Assembly: GCA_964427485.1 (NCBI GenBank)
Contig: CAYRUP010000028.1
Location: 1-17,183 of the forward strand
DNA: 17,183 nt
Reading direction: 5' to 3'
From: CAYRUP01 sp964427485
Lineage (GTDB): Bacteria; Pseudomonadota; Gammaproteobacteria; DSM-16500
In this document: piece by piece, positions 8,280-15,206 of the stretch
Position numbering within the stretch: the first letter of the stretch is position 1
How the letters are laid out: each line of letters starts with the position of its first letter
Made by a program: the position numbers and the translations under genes
Notes under the pieces: model-generated
Told to the model about the DNA's origin: nothing
The model's input: the letters and a program-made list of their open reading frames with translations, nothing else
Databases searched by the model: none

Positions 8280-8383
8280 TGCGCCGGAGGCGTCCCTACA
8301 ATTGTTCAAATAAATCAAACAATTTCAGGTTATTTTAAGAAAATAATTATATAATCCGCATACAAATAAACAGTTAAAAACTG
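8280..8383 (+). promoter_or_regulatory. Candidate promoter with nested inverted repeats for the ankyrin gene
   Basis: A perfect -10 hexamer TATAAT lies at 8350-8355, 64 bases before the GTG start; no good -35 is found 16-18 bases upstream (AGGTTA, 8327-8332). Three inverted repeats crowd this site: ATTGTT/AACAAT (8301-8306/8318-8323), TTATTTT/AAAATAA (8330-8336/8340-8346) abutting the -10, and CAGTT/AACTG (8371-8375/8379-8383) just downstream of it. A poor -35 with palindromes around the -10 suggests an activated or repressed promoter. A GC-rich scrap with arms CGCC/GGCG (8282-8292) may be a piece of a dispersed repeat. Confidence 0.4.
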
Positions 8384-8419
8384 TAACTAGTTGATAAAAC
8401 ATACAAAACGAGGAATCAA

Positions 8420-11083
8420 GTGGAATCTTCACGTCTGTCTAAACAGCAAGCGCATAGCTTGTTGGTTGAAAAAATTTACGATCAATTCCGCACCCAAGGT
8501 GAAGATATTGATGGTAACCCAATGTGTATTTATGTTGTCACAGCGGACCATGCTGGATATGGCGACTTAATGTTTGGGTTAAAAACCAGTAAGTTGTTAA
8601 ACACATATTTTCCTAAAGCACGCATTATTATGGTAACAAACCCACCTTCTGCGTGTGATATTATGACAGTGAATGAAGAACCGAAAGTACAAACCATAAA
8701 ATCTTTATCATTAAAATCAATAGAAGCATATCTCATCTACAATGATCAATTATTCTATGTAAATACAAATACTTCTGAATGCATAGAAATAAATCTGGGC
8801 GATGACAAGGCGCAAAAACTACCGCGTCTTCAAGAGCAACTGAAACCAGGTTATATAGCCAAAACTTTGTCGGAGCAAGAATTAACAACATTTACAAATA
8901 TTACTGGATACTTTCGCCCAAAAGTAAGAGGAATTGAAGCAATTAAACTACTGAAAGGTGATAAAGAGTATGATGTAGAGGTTATATCAACAGAAGAGTT
9001 TATCAAACGTATAGCTTATCATTCATCAGAAGAGCCATCCAAAAAATCTTTTTCTACATTTGTTGATATTGATTGTGATGATGAGATTGAAGAAAAAATT
9101 ACATTATTACCGTTTCCAAGTTTAGTCATTGAAGCCCCCGTTTTTAGTTTAATAAAAGACCGCGGTATTTTGTCTCTATTATCTGAGCGTGCAAAAAAAG
9201 AAAGGAGAGGAATGCCTCCATTTTTAATGATGTCAGAATATAGTGCTAATAAAAATGTATGCCTTACTACCCTTTCCGCTACTCAACAAAGTCATGATCC
9301 AACATATGCTTGTATATCAAAATTAAGTGCAATTGATACAGGCTTCTTACCAGGAGAATCAGGCATTCTTTTGGAGCCAGCGGCATCTACAGAAAGAGAA
9401 AATAACGTATTATCTGCTGATTTAACCCAAGCAATTTTTCAAAACCCTGCAGAATGTAAAAATGATTTGGGCATTATATACACGCGTCATTTTCATAAAG
9501 AAAATTTAGAATTTTTTGCTGAATTCCATAGAAATTCTGGAGTAAATGTTGATATGGTTTTATTAGGAAATGAACATGCAAAATGTAATGACATTTCTGA
9601 ATATCACGATAGATTAATGATTAATGGCTTTAAAATTCTTATACTGCATGATTTAGCCACGCATAAGAAAATTGTTTATGATTTATCTGCTAACACTGTT
9701 TTAAATAGATGTCCTGATAATGGCGGACGTGTTTTTCGAATTCTTCACAAAAAATCTATTCCTCATCAAGATTTTTTGGCGCTTAATCAGCTAGCTGGAC
9801 GATTTCGTTGTGTGACAGGGGACCAATCATTTGGTGAAGTTTTTTCAAATTCAGATACTATTGTTGCGTATGAATCGCTCAAACACAAATGGAATCTCAT
9901 TAGCGGATTAAGAATATTAGCAGAAAAATTTGAAAAGGATTATAAAGGAATATATCGAGCAGTACAGTTATTAACTTGGGGTGCAGAAGGCAGTGAGAAG
10001 GAGAAATTAACCACAATACAAATAGATATGTTAGGCGAATTAATACGGTCTCCTGTTATTATTAATGGTCTAAAACAACTATCAAATTATATACGTCAAC
10101 ATTGTGATCTATCTCATGTAATCGTATTGAGAGTCAATTATTTATTAATTCATAATGCTTGTTCGAACTCCCGGAAAAACTTTGAAGATAAAGAACATAA
10201 TATATTTTTATCAATGGATAGAAATAATCAGGGCAGTGCCATTGCAGAGCTTACTCAATTGATCGCTCAATGGAACATGCTTAGTTTACATGACTATGTA
10301 ACTCCTTATAAAAATAACTGCTTACATGAAGCTATACTCGATAGAAATAGAAATGATGCTGTTTATTTTTTACGAAACGGCGATCACCCTGATGGTTGTG
10401 AAGATTCAAATAACAGGTTTGGTGATACGCCATTAATTTTAGCTATAAATAAAAATTGCTTTTCTATTGTTAAGTTGCTTTTAATTAATGGCGCTAATCC
10501 TAATAAACCTTTCAAGGGTAAATATCCGTTGGAAATAGCTGATGAATTAGGTAATAAAGATATTATTCAACTTATTGAAAGTACCAACCCCGAGTTACGC
10601 AAACATTTTGGTGTTAAGCCCATACTCTTAAAACGTGATTCAGTATCAAGTTCTATTATATCTTGCGTAGATGATGAGCCATTTTCTCCAATGTCAATCA
10701 GTGCAGCAACACCACGTAAATTGGAGACTACCAATACAAAATTTTCTTCAAGATCTTCAATGAGCGGGACTGATACGCCTTCTCACATGTCTCATGATTC
10801 GCAATCAGAATGGGAATGCGTTGATTCGCCTACTGAGTTAGCTCGTGGTGCTTCGCAGTCAGAAGTAAAAATGCATATTGATTCACCTTCTCAAATGTCT
10901 TGTACTTCGGAGCAAAGTCCGGCATCACCTATGACTGGAGCTCAATCCAGCAGCCGAAATCGTTATCGATTTGCCTATGCTCGAAAAGCATTGAAAATCG
11001 GTCCACTTTCACAGCCTGAGACTCCAACTTCTCAACGAGAGAAACTTAAACCACATAAAATTATTACAAACTATTTTACCTAG
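8420..11083 (+). CDS. Large ankyrin-repeat protein with GT-B glycosyltransferase-like N-terminal half; candidate secreted effector
   Basis: 887 residues starting at GTG 8420, with GAGGA (8410-8414) five bases upstream. No signal peptide or membrane segment. Residues 36-75 read as a Rossmann beta-alpha-beta start (IYVVTADHAGYGDLMFG, then RIIMVTN). Residues 459-492 (AGRFRCVTGDQSFGEVFSNS, then VAYESLKHKW) resemble the donor-binding part of GT-B glycosyltransferases; I compare them with the DNxGDIGV and GEDSF motifs of EarP, which is inference. Ankyrin repeats lie at about 631-662 and 668-699 (GDTPLILAIN, IVKLLLINGANPN), with a partial third at 700-722. The tail (740-887) is rich in Ser, Thr and Pro, repeats D-[ST]-P-S-x-M-S, and ends in a basic stretch plus HKIITNYFT. 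Ankyrin proteins of this build are frequent type IV effectors in Legionellales; secretion here is not demonstrated. It stands alone between divergent and convergent neighbours. Confidence 0.7.
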   Translation: MESSRLSKQQAHSLLVEKIYDQFRTQGEDIDGNPMCIYVVTADHAGYGDLMFGLKTSKLLNTYFPKARIIMVTNPPSACDIMTVNEEPKVQTIKSLSLKSIEAYLIYNDQLFYVNTNTSECIEINLGDDKAQKLPRLQEQLKPGYIAKTLSEQELTTFTNITGYFRPKVRGIEAIKLLKGDKEYDVEVISTEEFIKRIAYHSSEEPSKKSFSTFVDIDCDDEIEEKITLLPFPSLVIEAPVFSLIKDRGILSLLSERAKKERRGMPPFLMMSEYSANKNVCLTTLSATQQSHDPTYACISKLSAIDTGFLPGESGILLEPAASTERENNVLSADLTQAIFQNPAECKNDLGIIYTRHFHKENLEFFAEFHRNSGVNVDMVLLGNEHAKCNDISEYHDRLMINGFKILILHDLATHKKIVYDLSANTVLNRCPDNGGRVFRILHKKSIPHQDFLALNQLAGRFRCVTGDQSFGEVFSNSDTIVAYESLKHKWNLISGLRILAEKFEKDYKGIYRAVQLLTWGAEGSEKEKLTTIQIDMLGELIRSPVIINGLKQLSNYIRQHCDLSHVIVLRVNYLLIHNACSNSRKNFEDKEHNIFLSMDRNNQGSAIAELTQLIAQWNMLSLHDYVTPYKNNCLHEAILDRNRNDAVYFLRNGDHPDGCEDSNNRFGDTPLILAINKNCFSIVKLLLINGANPNKPFKGKYPLEIADELGNKDIIQLIESTNPELRKHFGVKPILLKRDSVSSSIISCVDDEPFSPMSISAATPRKLETTNTKFSSRSSMSGTDTPSHMSHDSQSEWECVDSPTELARGASQSEVKMHIDSPSQMSCTSEQSPASPMTGAQSSSRNRYRFAYARKALKIGPLSQPETPTSQREKLKPHKIITNYFT

Positions 11084-11102
11084 CTCGATTTCATAGTGTA
11101 TT

Positions 11103-11122
11103 GGGCACGGCATGCCGTGCCC
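11103..11122. repeat. Perfect 20-bp palindrome at a convergent gene junction
   Basis: GGGCACGGCA is followed immediately by its exact complement TGCCGTGCCC. It fills the 47-base gap between the ankyrin gene (ends 11083) and the convergent permease (ends 11131). It has no T run, so it is not a classical intrinsic terminator, but as RNA it forms a strong hairpin on either strand and could act as a two-way barrier. The sequence type resembles dispersed GC-rich palindromes of other bacteria; no second copy is in this window. Confidence 0.7.
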
Positions 11123-11130
11123 TAAACGTA

Positions 11131-12324
11131 TTAATTCACAAGGCCTTTCACAATCAACCCAAGCGAAAAAATGATTAACCCGCTTAAGAAAATTTTACCA
11201 CCCGGCACCACAAAATCCTGGGTAATTTCACGATGATAGCGTCCTGCCCAAGCCATGCATGCGGGAAGTAATATTAATAAAACAGTACTGTAAATTCCGG
11301 CATAGCCGAGTGCTTTTATAAACGCATTGGGAAGTAAAATCGCAATGGCTAACGCTGGAATAAACGTAATGCCATTTACAATTAAATTTCCAATCCCTTT
11401 TTTCTCTAATTTTAAGCCATCCGCAAAAAAATCAGTTAAACATAATGCAACACCCAAAAAGGAAGTCAATACACAAATCGATGTAAATAACTTAACAACA
11501 AAGGTAACTGAATTTTTTCCAACTGAGGTACTGAGTATAGTGACTAAATCACTGGTTGGATTCGCTGAATTGACGATCGATATGAGACTATTGTCACCGA
11601 TCAGAGGAATAATTCCCATAATCGCAGCGTCCCAAATTATATAGCAAACCAACGGAATTAAACTTCCAATCACAATCGCGGTTTTCAGTTTTTTAATGTC
11701 GCCATTAAAATAGTTGCGCAAACTCGGAATGAGCGTAGCCCAGCCAAATGCAGCGGTTGTAACCGTGATAGCGGAGGCGGAAGTGATATAATGTAAGTTG
11801 CCGTTAGCGAGCTTATCAGGCGAAACAAAAAACATCAGCAAAATAGCTAATAAGAAAAATGCACTAAACTTCATTAACATGAGACCACGATTCACATGAT
11901 CTACCGAGCGAATTCCAAAATAGACAACTGCGCCAAAGAGTAGGGTAAAAATCATCGCTGCTAACGATGCTGGCACATGAATTCCCGCTGTCATGAGTAA
12001 GCTGCGAAATAAATCGCTACCACCGGCGATATAGGCGCATAACAACGAATATAACAGTAATAAATAAGTCAGCCATGCAATGATTTGCCCAATCGGACCC
12101 ATGGTGGTTTTTGCCATGGAAATGAGATTCGTATTTTGCGGCAACCATAAATTGACTTCCAATATTAAAAATGCCCCTGAAATCATAACAAACCAGCAGA
12201 CAAATAAAAGGATGATCGATCCAATGAAACCTAACTGCGCTGCCGCAATGGGCAATCCTAATATTCCTGCCCCTATAGACGTACCTACAATCAATAATAT
12301 GCTTCCTACTAATTTGGAATTCAT
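11131..12324 (-). CDS. Aromatic amino acid (Tyr/Trp) permease, HAAAP family, TyrP/Mtr-like
   Basis: Predicted 11-helix inner membrane proton symporter for tyrosine and/or tryptophan, 397 residues, the usual length of TyrP. TM1 has the family signature LLIVGTSIGAGILGLPIAAA. Further matches are FGWATLIPSLRNYF near the middle, the loop SLISIVNSANPTSDLV, and TSFLGVALCLTDFFADGL. I prefer the ATG at 12324, with GAGA six bases upstream (12334-12331); the ATG at 12330 has no room for a ribosome binding site. A leader ORF packed with Tyr, Phe and Trp codons and a hairpin with a T run lie 60-180 bases upstream, fitting aromatic amino acid control. Aromatic amino acid uptake makes sense for a host-dependent bacterium. 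The family call is strong; preference among Tyr, Trp and Phe is not visible. Confidence 0.88.
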   Translation of the reverse strand: MNSKLVGSILLIVGTSIGAGILGLPIAAAQLGFIGSIILLFVCWFVMISGAFLILEVNLWLPQNTNLISMAKTTMGPIGQIIAWLTYLLLLYSLLCAYIAGGSDLFRSLLMTAGIHVPASLAAMIFTLLFGAVVYFGIRSVDHVNRGLMLMKFSAFFLLAILLMFFVSPDKLANGNLHYITSASAITVTTAAFGWATLIPSLRNYFNGDIKKLKTAIVIGSLIPLVCYIIWDAAIMGIIPLIGDNSLISIVNSANPTSDLVTILSTSVGKNSVTFVVKLFTSICVLTSFLGVALCLTDFFADGLKLEKKGIGNLIVNGITFIPALAIAILLPNAFIKALGYAGIYSTVLLILLPACMAWAGRYHREITQDFVVPGGKIFLSGLIIFSLGLIVKGLVN

Positions 12325-12382
12325 AGTCATTCTCGCTTTTTAGCTAGTTAAAAAATTTTATAAATGGAAAAGGCTAGATTTT

Positions 12383-12415
12383 AAAAAAGTGAGTTATTGG
12401 CCTTGGGGCCAATAA
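12383..12415 (-). terminator. Hairpin and T run in the permease leader (candidate attenuator)
   Basis: On the minus strand TTATTGGCC (12415-12407), loop CCAA and GGCCAATAA (12402-12394) form a perfect 9-bp stem, followed after CTCAC by six T (12388-12383). It lies between the start of the permease gene and any promoter further upstream, so it can only regulate the permease. The five-base gap before the T run makes it weaker than a textbook terminator. The 5' arm contains the Tyr32 and Trp33 codons of the leader ORF, and the 3' arm contains its stop codon. Confidence 0.6.
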
Positions 12416-12507
12416 GAATAAAAGAAATAAGCACGATAAGTCTCAACAATTGCGGCAGGCGCATTGTTTGATGTTACTAGCAAATTGTCGAGATGATTGG
12501 TCAGCAT
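12394..12507 (-). CDS. Candidate aromatic-rich leader peptide of the permease gene
   Basis: A 37-codon ORF in the 5' leader of the aromatic amino acid permease, too short for ordinary gene calling. Codons 24-33 read YRAYFFYSYW, seven aromatic residues in ten, followed by PQGQ and a TAA that forms the end of the hairpin's 3' arm (12396-12394). A ribosome stalled for lack of Tyr, Phe or Trp tRNA would cover the hairpin's 5' arm and so favour read-through into the permease. This is the logic of classical amino acid attenuators (trp, phe, his leaders). Against it: no Shine-Dalgarno is seen before the ATG at 12507, a second frame over the same DNA (12464-12381) is also open for 27 codons, and no clear promoter was found (TTGACA at 12545-12540 lacks a good -10). 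Confidence 0.5.
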   Translation of the reverse strand: MLTNHLDNLLVTSNNAPAAIVETYRAYFFYSYWPQGQ

Positions 12508-12631
12508 AGTAAAGTTAGTTTTGCTTAAAAAAGTAGCTGTGTCAAATGTTTTTCTTGACTTTGAATTAAATGACCTGGCGATAACAAAAATTTTGTTTTA
12601 GACTATAAGAGTCACCATTTGGGAGGTCACC

Positions 12632-12907
12632 ATGTTACTTCGTCAAATCGGATTTGCCCTGGCTTTTCTTCTTTTTTTAACTCCTGTATATGCTTACGAA
12701 TGTCCATCTGCTGATCACATTGGCAGCATATCGGGTTGGCTTAAAACGGTTTATTATACTGATTCAGGAAAAAATTTATCATTTCTGAAAAAACGTGTTG
12801 AAAATACTGATCGCGGTAGAGAGCTCATCTGTGTTTACAGTTACTTCAATCCAGATAATAACAGAATGATGCCGCCTGCAATGGTATTAAGAAGTGTCAT
12901 AAATTAG
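12632..12907 (+). CDS. Small secreted protein, function unknown
   Basis: A 91-residue protein with a clear signal peptide (1-21: MLLRQIG, a hydrophobic core, TPVYA before YE). The mature 70 residues hold exactly two Cys, C24 in YECPSADHI and C67 in ELICVYSY, likely a disulfide in the periplasm or outside. The layout of CP near the new N-terminus and C in a late beta-strand recalls small exported Legionella proteins such as DUF3757, but the match is too weak to name. The start is fixed by a strong GGGAGGT (12620-12626 region) just before ATG 12632. TTGACT (12555-12560) with GATAAC (12580-12585) is a weak promoter candidate. It is transcribed alone and followed by terminators. Confidence 0.72.
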   Translation: MLLRQIGFALAFLLFLTPVYAYECPSADHIGSISGWLKTVYYTDSGKNLSFLKKRVENTDRGRELICVYSYFNPDNNRMMPPAMVLRSVIN

Positions 12908-12934
12908 TTTTATCTTCAGCATCGACAAACGTGC

Positions 12935-12960
12935 CATCGCGGATTTTTAGCGGTGCTTTT
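12935..12960 (+). terminator. Weak hairpin, possible first terminator
   Basis: CATCGC (12935-12940) pairs with GCGGTG (12950-12955) through one G-T wobble around a nine-base AT-rich loop, followed by CTTTT. It lies 28 bases after the stop of the small secreted protein and just before the stronger terminator at 12980. Confidence 0.35.
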
Positions 12961-12979
12961 CCCTCATACCCGGCTTTTC

Positions 12980-13009
12980 CCCCCATTCTGTTCGATGGGG
13001 GCTTTTTTT
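12980..13009 (+). terminator. Rho-independent terminator
   Basis: CCCCCAT (12980-12986) pairs perfectly with ATGGGGG (12995-13001) around an eight-base loop, then C and seven T (13003-13009). It ends the 12632 transcript and insulates the nucleotidase gene that starts 82 bases further on. Confidence 0.88.
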
Positions 13010-13090
13010 CTTCTCATCGAACTGTAACAGAAGAAGCTATAAAAATTTCTGTATAAATGTTATTCTAAAATGATAGTAATGAGGGAATGT

Positions 13091-14461
13091 ATGAGCCATA
13101 AAATTTTTGTCAATCGTATTTTAAACATGAAAAAAATTAAATACATTGGTGTGGACATGGATCATACGTTAATACGCTATAACATCCAAAAATTTGAAAC
13201 ACTCGTATATAATAGGGTGATAGAAAAATTGATTAAAGATAAGAATTATCCTGTTGAATTAAGAAATCTTCAGTTTAATTTTAGGGATTCGATTCGTGGT
13301 TTAATTATCGATAGTAAAAATGGCAACATATTAAAACTCAGCCGTTATGCTGCGATCAGAAAAAGTTATCACGGTACGCAAGAAATTAGTTTTTCAAATC
13401 AAAAAAAAATCTATCGCAGTGTTTATGTTGATTTGAAAGATCCAAATTACATTGCCATTGATACTTCTTTTTCTATCGCATTCTGTGTGTTGTATAGCCA
13501 ACTTATTGATCTCAAAGATCAACAAATTCATAATTTGCCTTCTTATCATATTATTGCGACAGATGTGTTACGTGCTGTGGATGAAGTTCACGCGGATGGA
13601 AAATTAAAAACGACTATTGCAGAACATCTCGATGAGTATGTTTTACAGGAAAAAGAAGTTGTCGAGGGAATGCAGCATTATCTCCAATATGGAAAAAAAT
13701 TTTTTCTGCTGACTAATTCGCAATATAATTATACCAATCTTTTATTAAAATATGCCATGAACCCATTTTTAAAAAATGGGGAAAGTTGGCAGAATTTATT
13801 TGAGTTTGTGATTACCCAAGCGAATAAACCACGATTTTTTTATGACAATTTACAATTTCTAGCAATTAACCCGGAGGATGGCACCATGCATAATACTTCC
13901 GGCACGATTACACCAGGAATCTATCAAGGCGGCAATGCGCGGAAATTTACTGATGATTTAAATATTAATGGCGATGAAATTTTATATATTGGCGATCATA
14001 TTTATGGTGACATTCTAAGATTGAAAAAAGATTGTAACTGGCGCACTGCTTTGGTAGTGGAAGAATTAGGTGAAGAGATCGCATCACAAAAAAAAGCGTT
14101 ACCTATCGAAGAAAAAATTAATGACGCAATGCAGATGAAAAAAGAATTGGAAAAAAAACACGTGTATCTTTATACAAAAAGCATTGATGAAGAATCCAAG
14201 GAATATGCTGAAGAACTTATAGAAATCCAACAAAAAATTGTAAATCTGGATAAGGAAATCACACGATTATTACAAAAAGAAAAAAACATTTATAACCCTC
14301 ACTGGGGACGTGTATTTCGTGCTGGCGCCGAAGAAACATATTTTGCTTACCAAGTAGATCGTTTTGCTTGCATCTATATGGAAAAATTTTCAGATTTACT
14401 CGAACAATCTCCTCTCACTTATTTTCGAGCAAACCGACGATTATTGCCGCATGATATATAG
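13091..14461 (+). CDS. HAD-IG family 5'-nucleotidase (cytosolic purine nucleotidase cN-II-like)
   Basis: Predicted cytosolic magnesium-dependent phosphatase acting on purine nucleoside monophosphates such as IMP and GMP, 456 residues. HAD motif I is DMDHT, with nucleophile D22 and acid/base D24. Motif II is the TNSQ segment at about 208-211, and the acidic motif IV is GDHIYGD at about 301-307. The C-terminal WGRVFRAGAEETYFAYQVDR region and the closing ANRRLLPH are typical of this family. I start at ATG 13091 (MSHKIFVNRI), with GAGG at 13081-13084 and a six-base spacer; the ATG at 13070 lacks a site, and the Legionella protein I recall begins in the same way as the shorter form. A charged, probably coiled segment spans about residues 325-400. 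Eukaryotic-like cN-II enzymes are characteristic of Legionella and relatives. Transcribed alone. Confidence 0.9.
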   Translation: MSHKIFVNRILNMKKIKYIGVDMDHTLIRYNIQKFETLVYNRVIEKLIKDKNYPVELRNLQFNFRDSIRGLIIDSKNGNILKLSRYAAIRKSYHGTQEISFSNQKKIYRSVYVDLKDPNYIAIDTSFSIAFCVLYSQLIDLKDQQIHNLPSYHIIATDVLRAVDEVHADGKLKTTIAEHLDEYVLQEKEVVEGMQHYLQYGKKFFLLTNSQYNYTNLLLKYAMNPFLKNGESWQNLFEFVITQANKPRFFYDNLQFLAINPEDGTMHNTSGTITPGIYQGGNARKFTDDLNINGDEILYIGDHIYGDILRLKKDCNWRTALVVEELGEEIASQKKALPIEEKINDAMQMKKELEKKHVYLYTKSIDEESKEYAEELIEIQQKIVNLDKEITRLLQKEKNIYNPHWGRVFRAGAEETYFAYQVDRFACIYMEKFSDLLEQSPLTYFRANRRLLPHDI

Positions 14462-14465
14462 AAAT

Positions 14466-14624
14466 CTACCATGCCGGATTATGCTTGCCTGCATGACGAG
14501 CTCTAATACTTGCAGCAGCCTTCTGTCTGCTGCTTGAATGAGCGATGACTTTCCATTTTCCTTTTTCATTTTTCAAAATGGGCCACCCTTTTGTTTTAGT
14601 CCTTCTTCCAATTTTATATGGCAT
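14466..14624 (-). CDS. Small basic conserved-type protein (52 residues)
   Basis: An ORF shorter than usual gene-calling limits, opening MPYKIGRRTKTKGWPILKN and ending ASIRARHAGKHNPAW. ATG 14624 has GGAG (14633-14630) five bases upstream, an ideal spacing. The product is highly basic. The pattern GWPI, KVIAHSSSRQKA, AxxSIRARxAG resembles small bacterial and phage proteins in which a short beta segment is followed by an Ala-rich helix ending RAR.AG; I recall the pattern but no function. It converges on the nucleotidase, with four bases between the stop codons, and diverges from the iron permease family gene. Base composition matches coding DNA (few runs, balanced codons). The role is unknown; binding of nucleic acid is only a guess from charge. 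Confidence 0.65.
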   Translation of the reverse strand: MPYKIGRRTKTKGWPILKNEKGKWKVIAHSSSRQKAAASIRARHAGKHNPAW

Positions 14625-14728
14625 AAATTCTCCATTGGATATTGATTCTGAGTAATATTTATCATATAACTTAAAATCATTTTAATGGATAGTCAATAAG
14701 ACGCGACAAATAACGGAGATATTCTTTC

Positions 14729-15169
14729 ATGAAACAGCATAAAGACCAATCCACGGATGTTTTAATGAATCACATCAAGAAAAAATATAAAGATAGGCAC
14801 ATCATTAATTTATTTTTTAATGTTTTTGCTAAAAAAGCGTCAGATCTGGTTGGTAATGCTTTATCTTTTATATTTGCATTGTTAGTAATCATTATATGGG
14901 GTATTTCAGGTCATTATTTTCATTATTCAGATACATGGCAATTAGTGATTAATACTAGCACCACCATTATTACATTTATTATTGTTTTTTTAATTCAACA
15001 CACCCAAAACCGTGATACAGAAATATTAAATTTAAAGATTGACGAATTAATAAGATCACATAAAGGTGCTAAAAATTCGATTATTGATTTGGAAGAGCTA
15101 TCTGATGTTGAATTAAAACAATTGGAAATAGAATATAAAAAATTACAAAGCAAAAGAACAGGTGAATAA
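14729..15169 (+). CDS. Low-affinity iron permease family protein (PF04120-like)
   Basis: 146 residues with two hydrophobic helices (about 42-62 and 72-92) and a charged cytosolic C-terminus. The strongly conserved core is intact: SDTWQLVINTSTTIITF followed by VFLIQHTQNRDTEILN and IDELIRS. The family is named after yeast Fet4, but the bacterial members are half-length, and a direct iron transport role is uncertain. They often sit in the inner membrane of stressed or host-adapted bacteria. GGAG (14715-14718) lies ten bases before ATG 14729. It stands alone, diverging from the 52-residue protein gene 104 bases upstream and converging on the DUF1328 gene. The family call is secure, the function is not. 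Confidence 0.85.
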   Translation: MKQHKDQSTDVLMNHIKKKYKDRHIINLFFNVFAKKASDLVGNALSFIFALLVIIIWGISGHYFHYSDTWQLVINTSTTIITFIIVFLIQHTQNRDTEILNLKIDELIRSHKGAKNSIIDLEELSDVELKQLEIEYKKLQSKRTGE

Positions 15170-15206
15170 ATTGAATTATTTAAGAGCTTGTTTAAGATCT
15201 TTTTGT

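Noticed and set aside
8301..8346. PmrA-type regulator box before the ankyrin gene
   Set aside because: No pair of YTTAA half-sites with the right spacing was found; the palindromes present are of a different kind.
12381..12464. 27-codon Leu/Ile-rich ORF in the permease leader as the true leader peptide
   Set aside because: It is open but has no ribosome binding site, and its residues do not match the transporter's expected substrate; kept only as an alternative to the aromatic frame.
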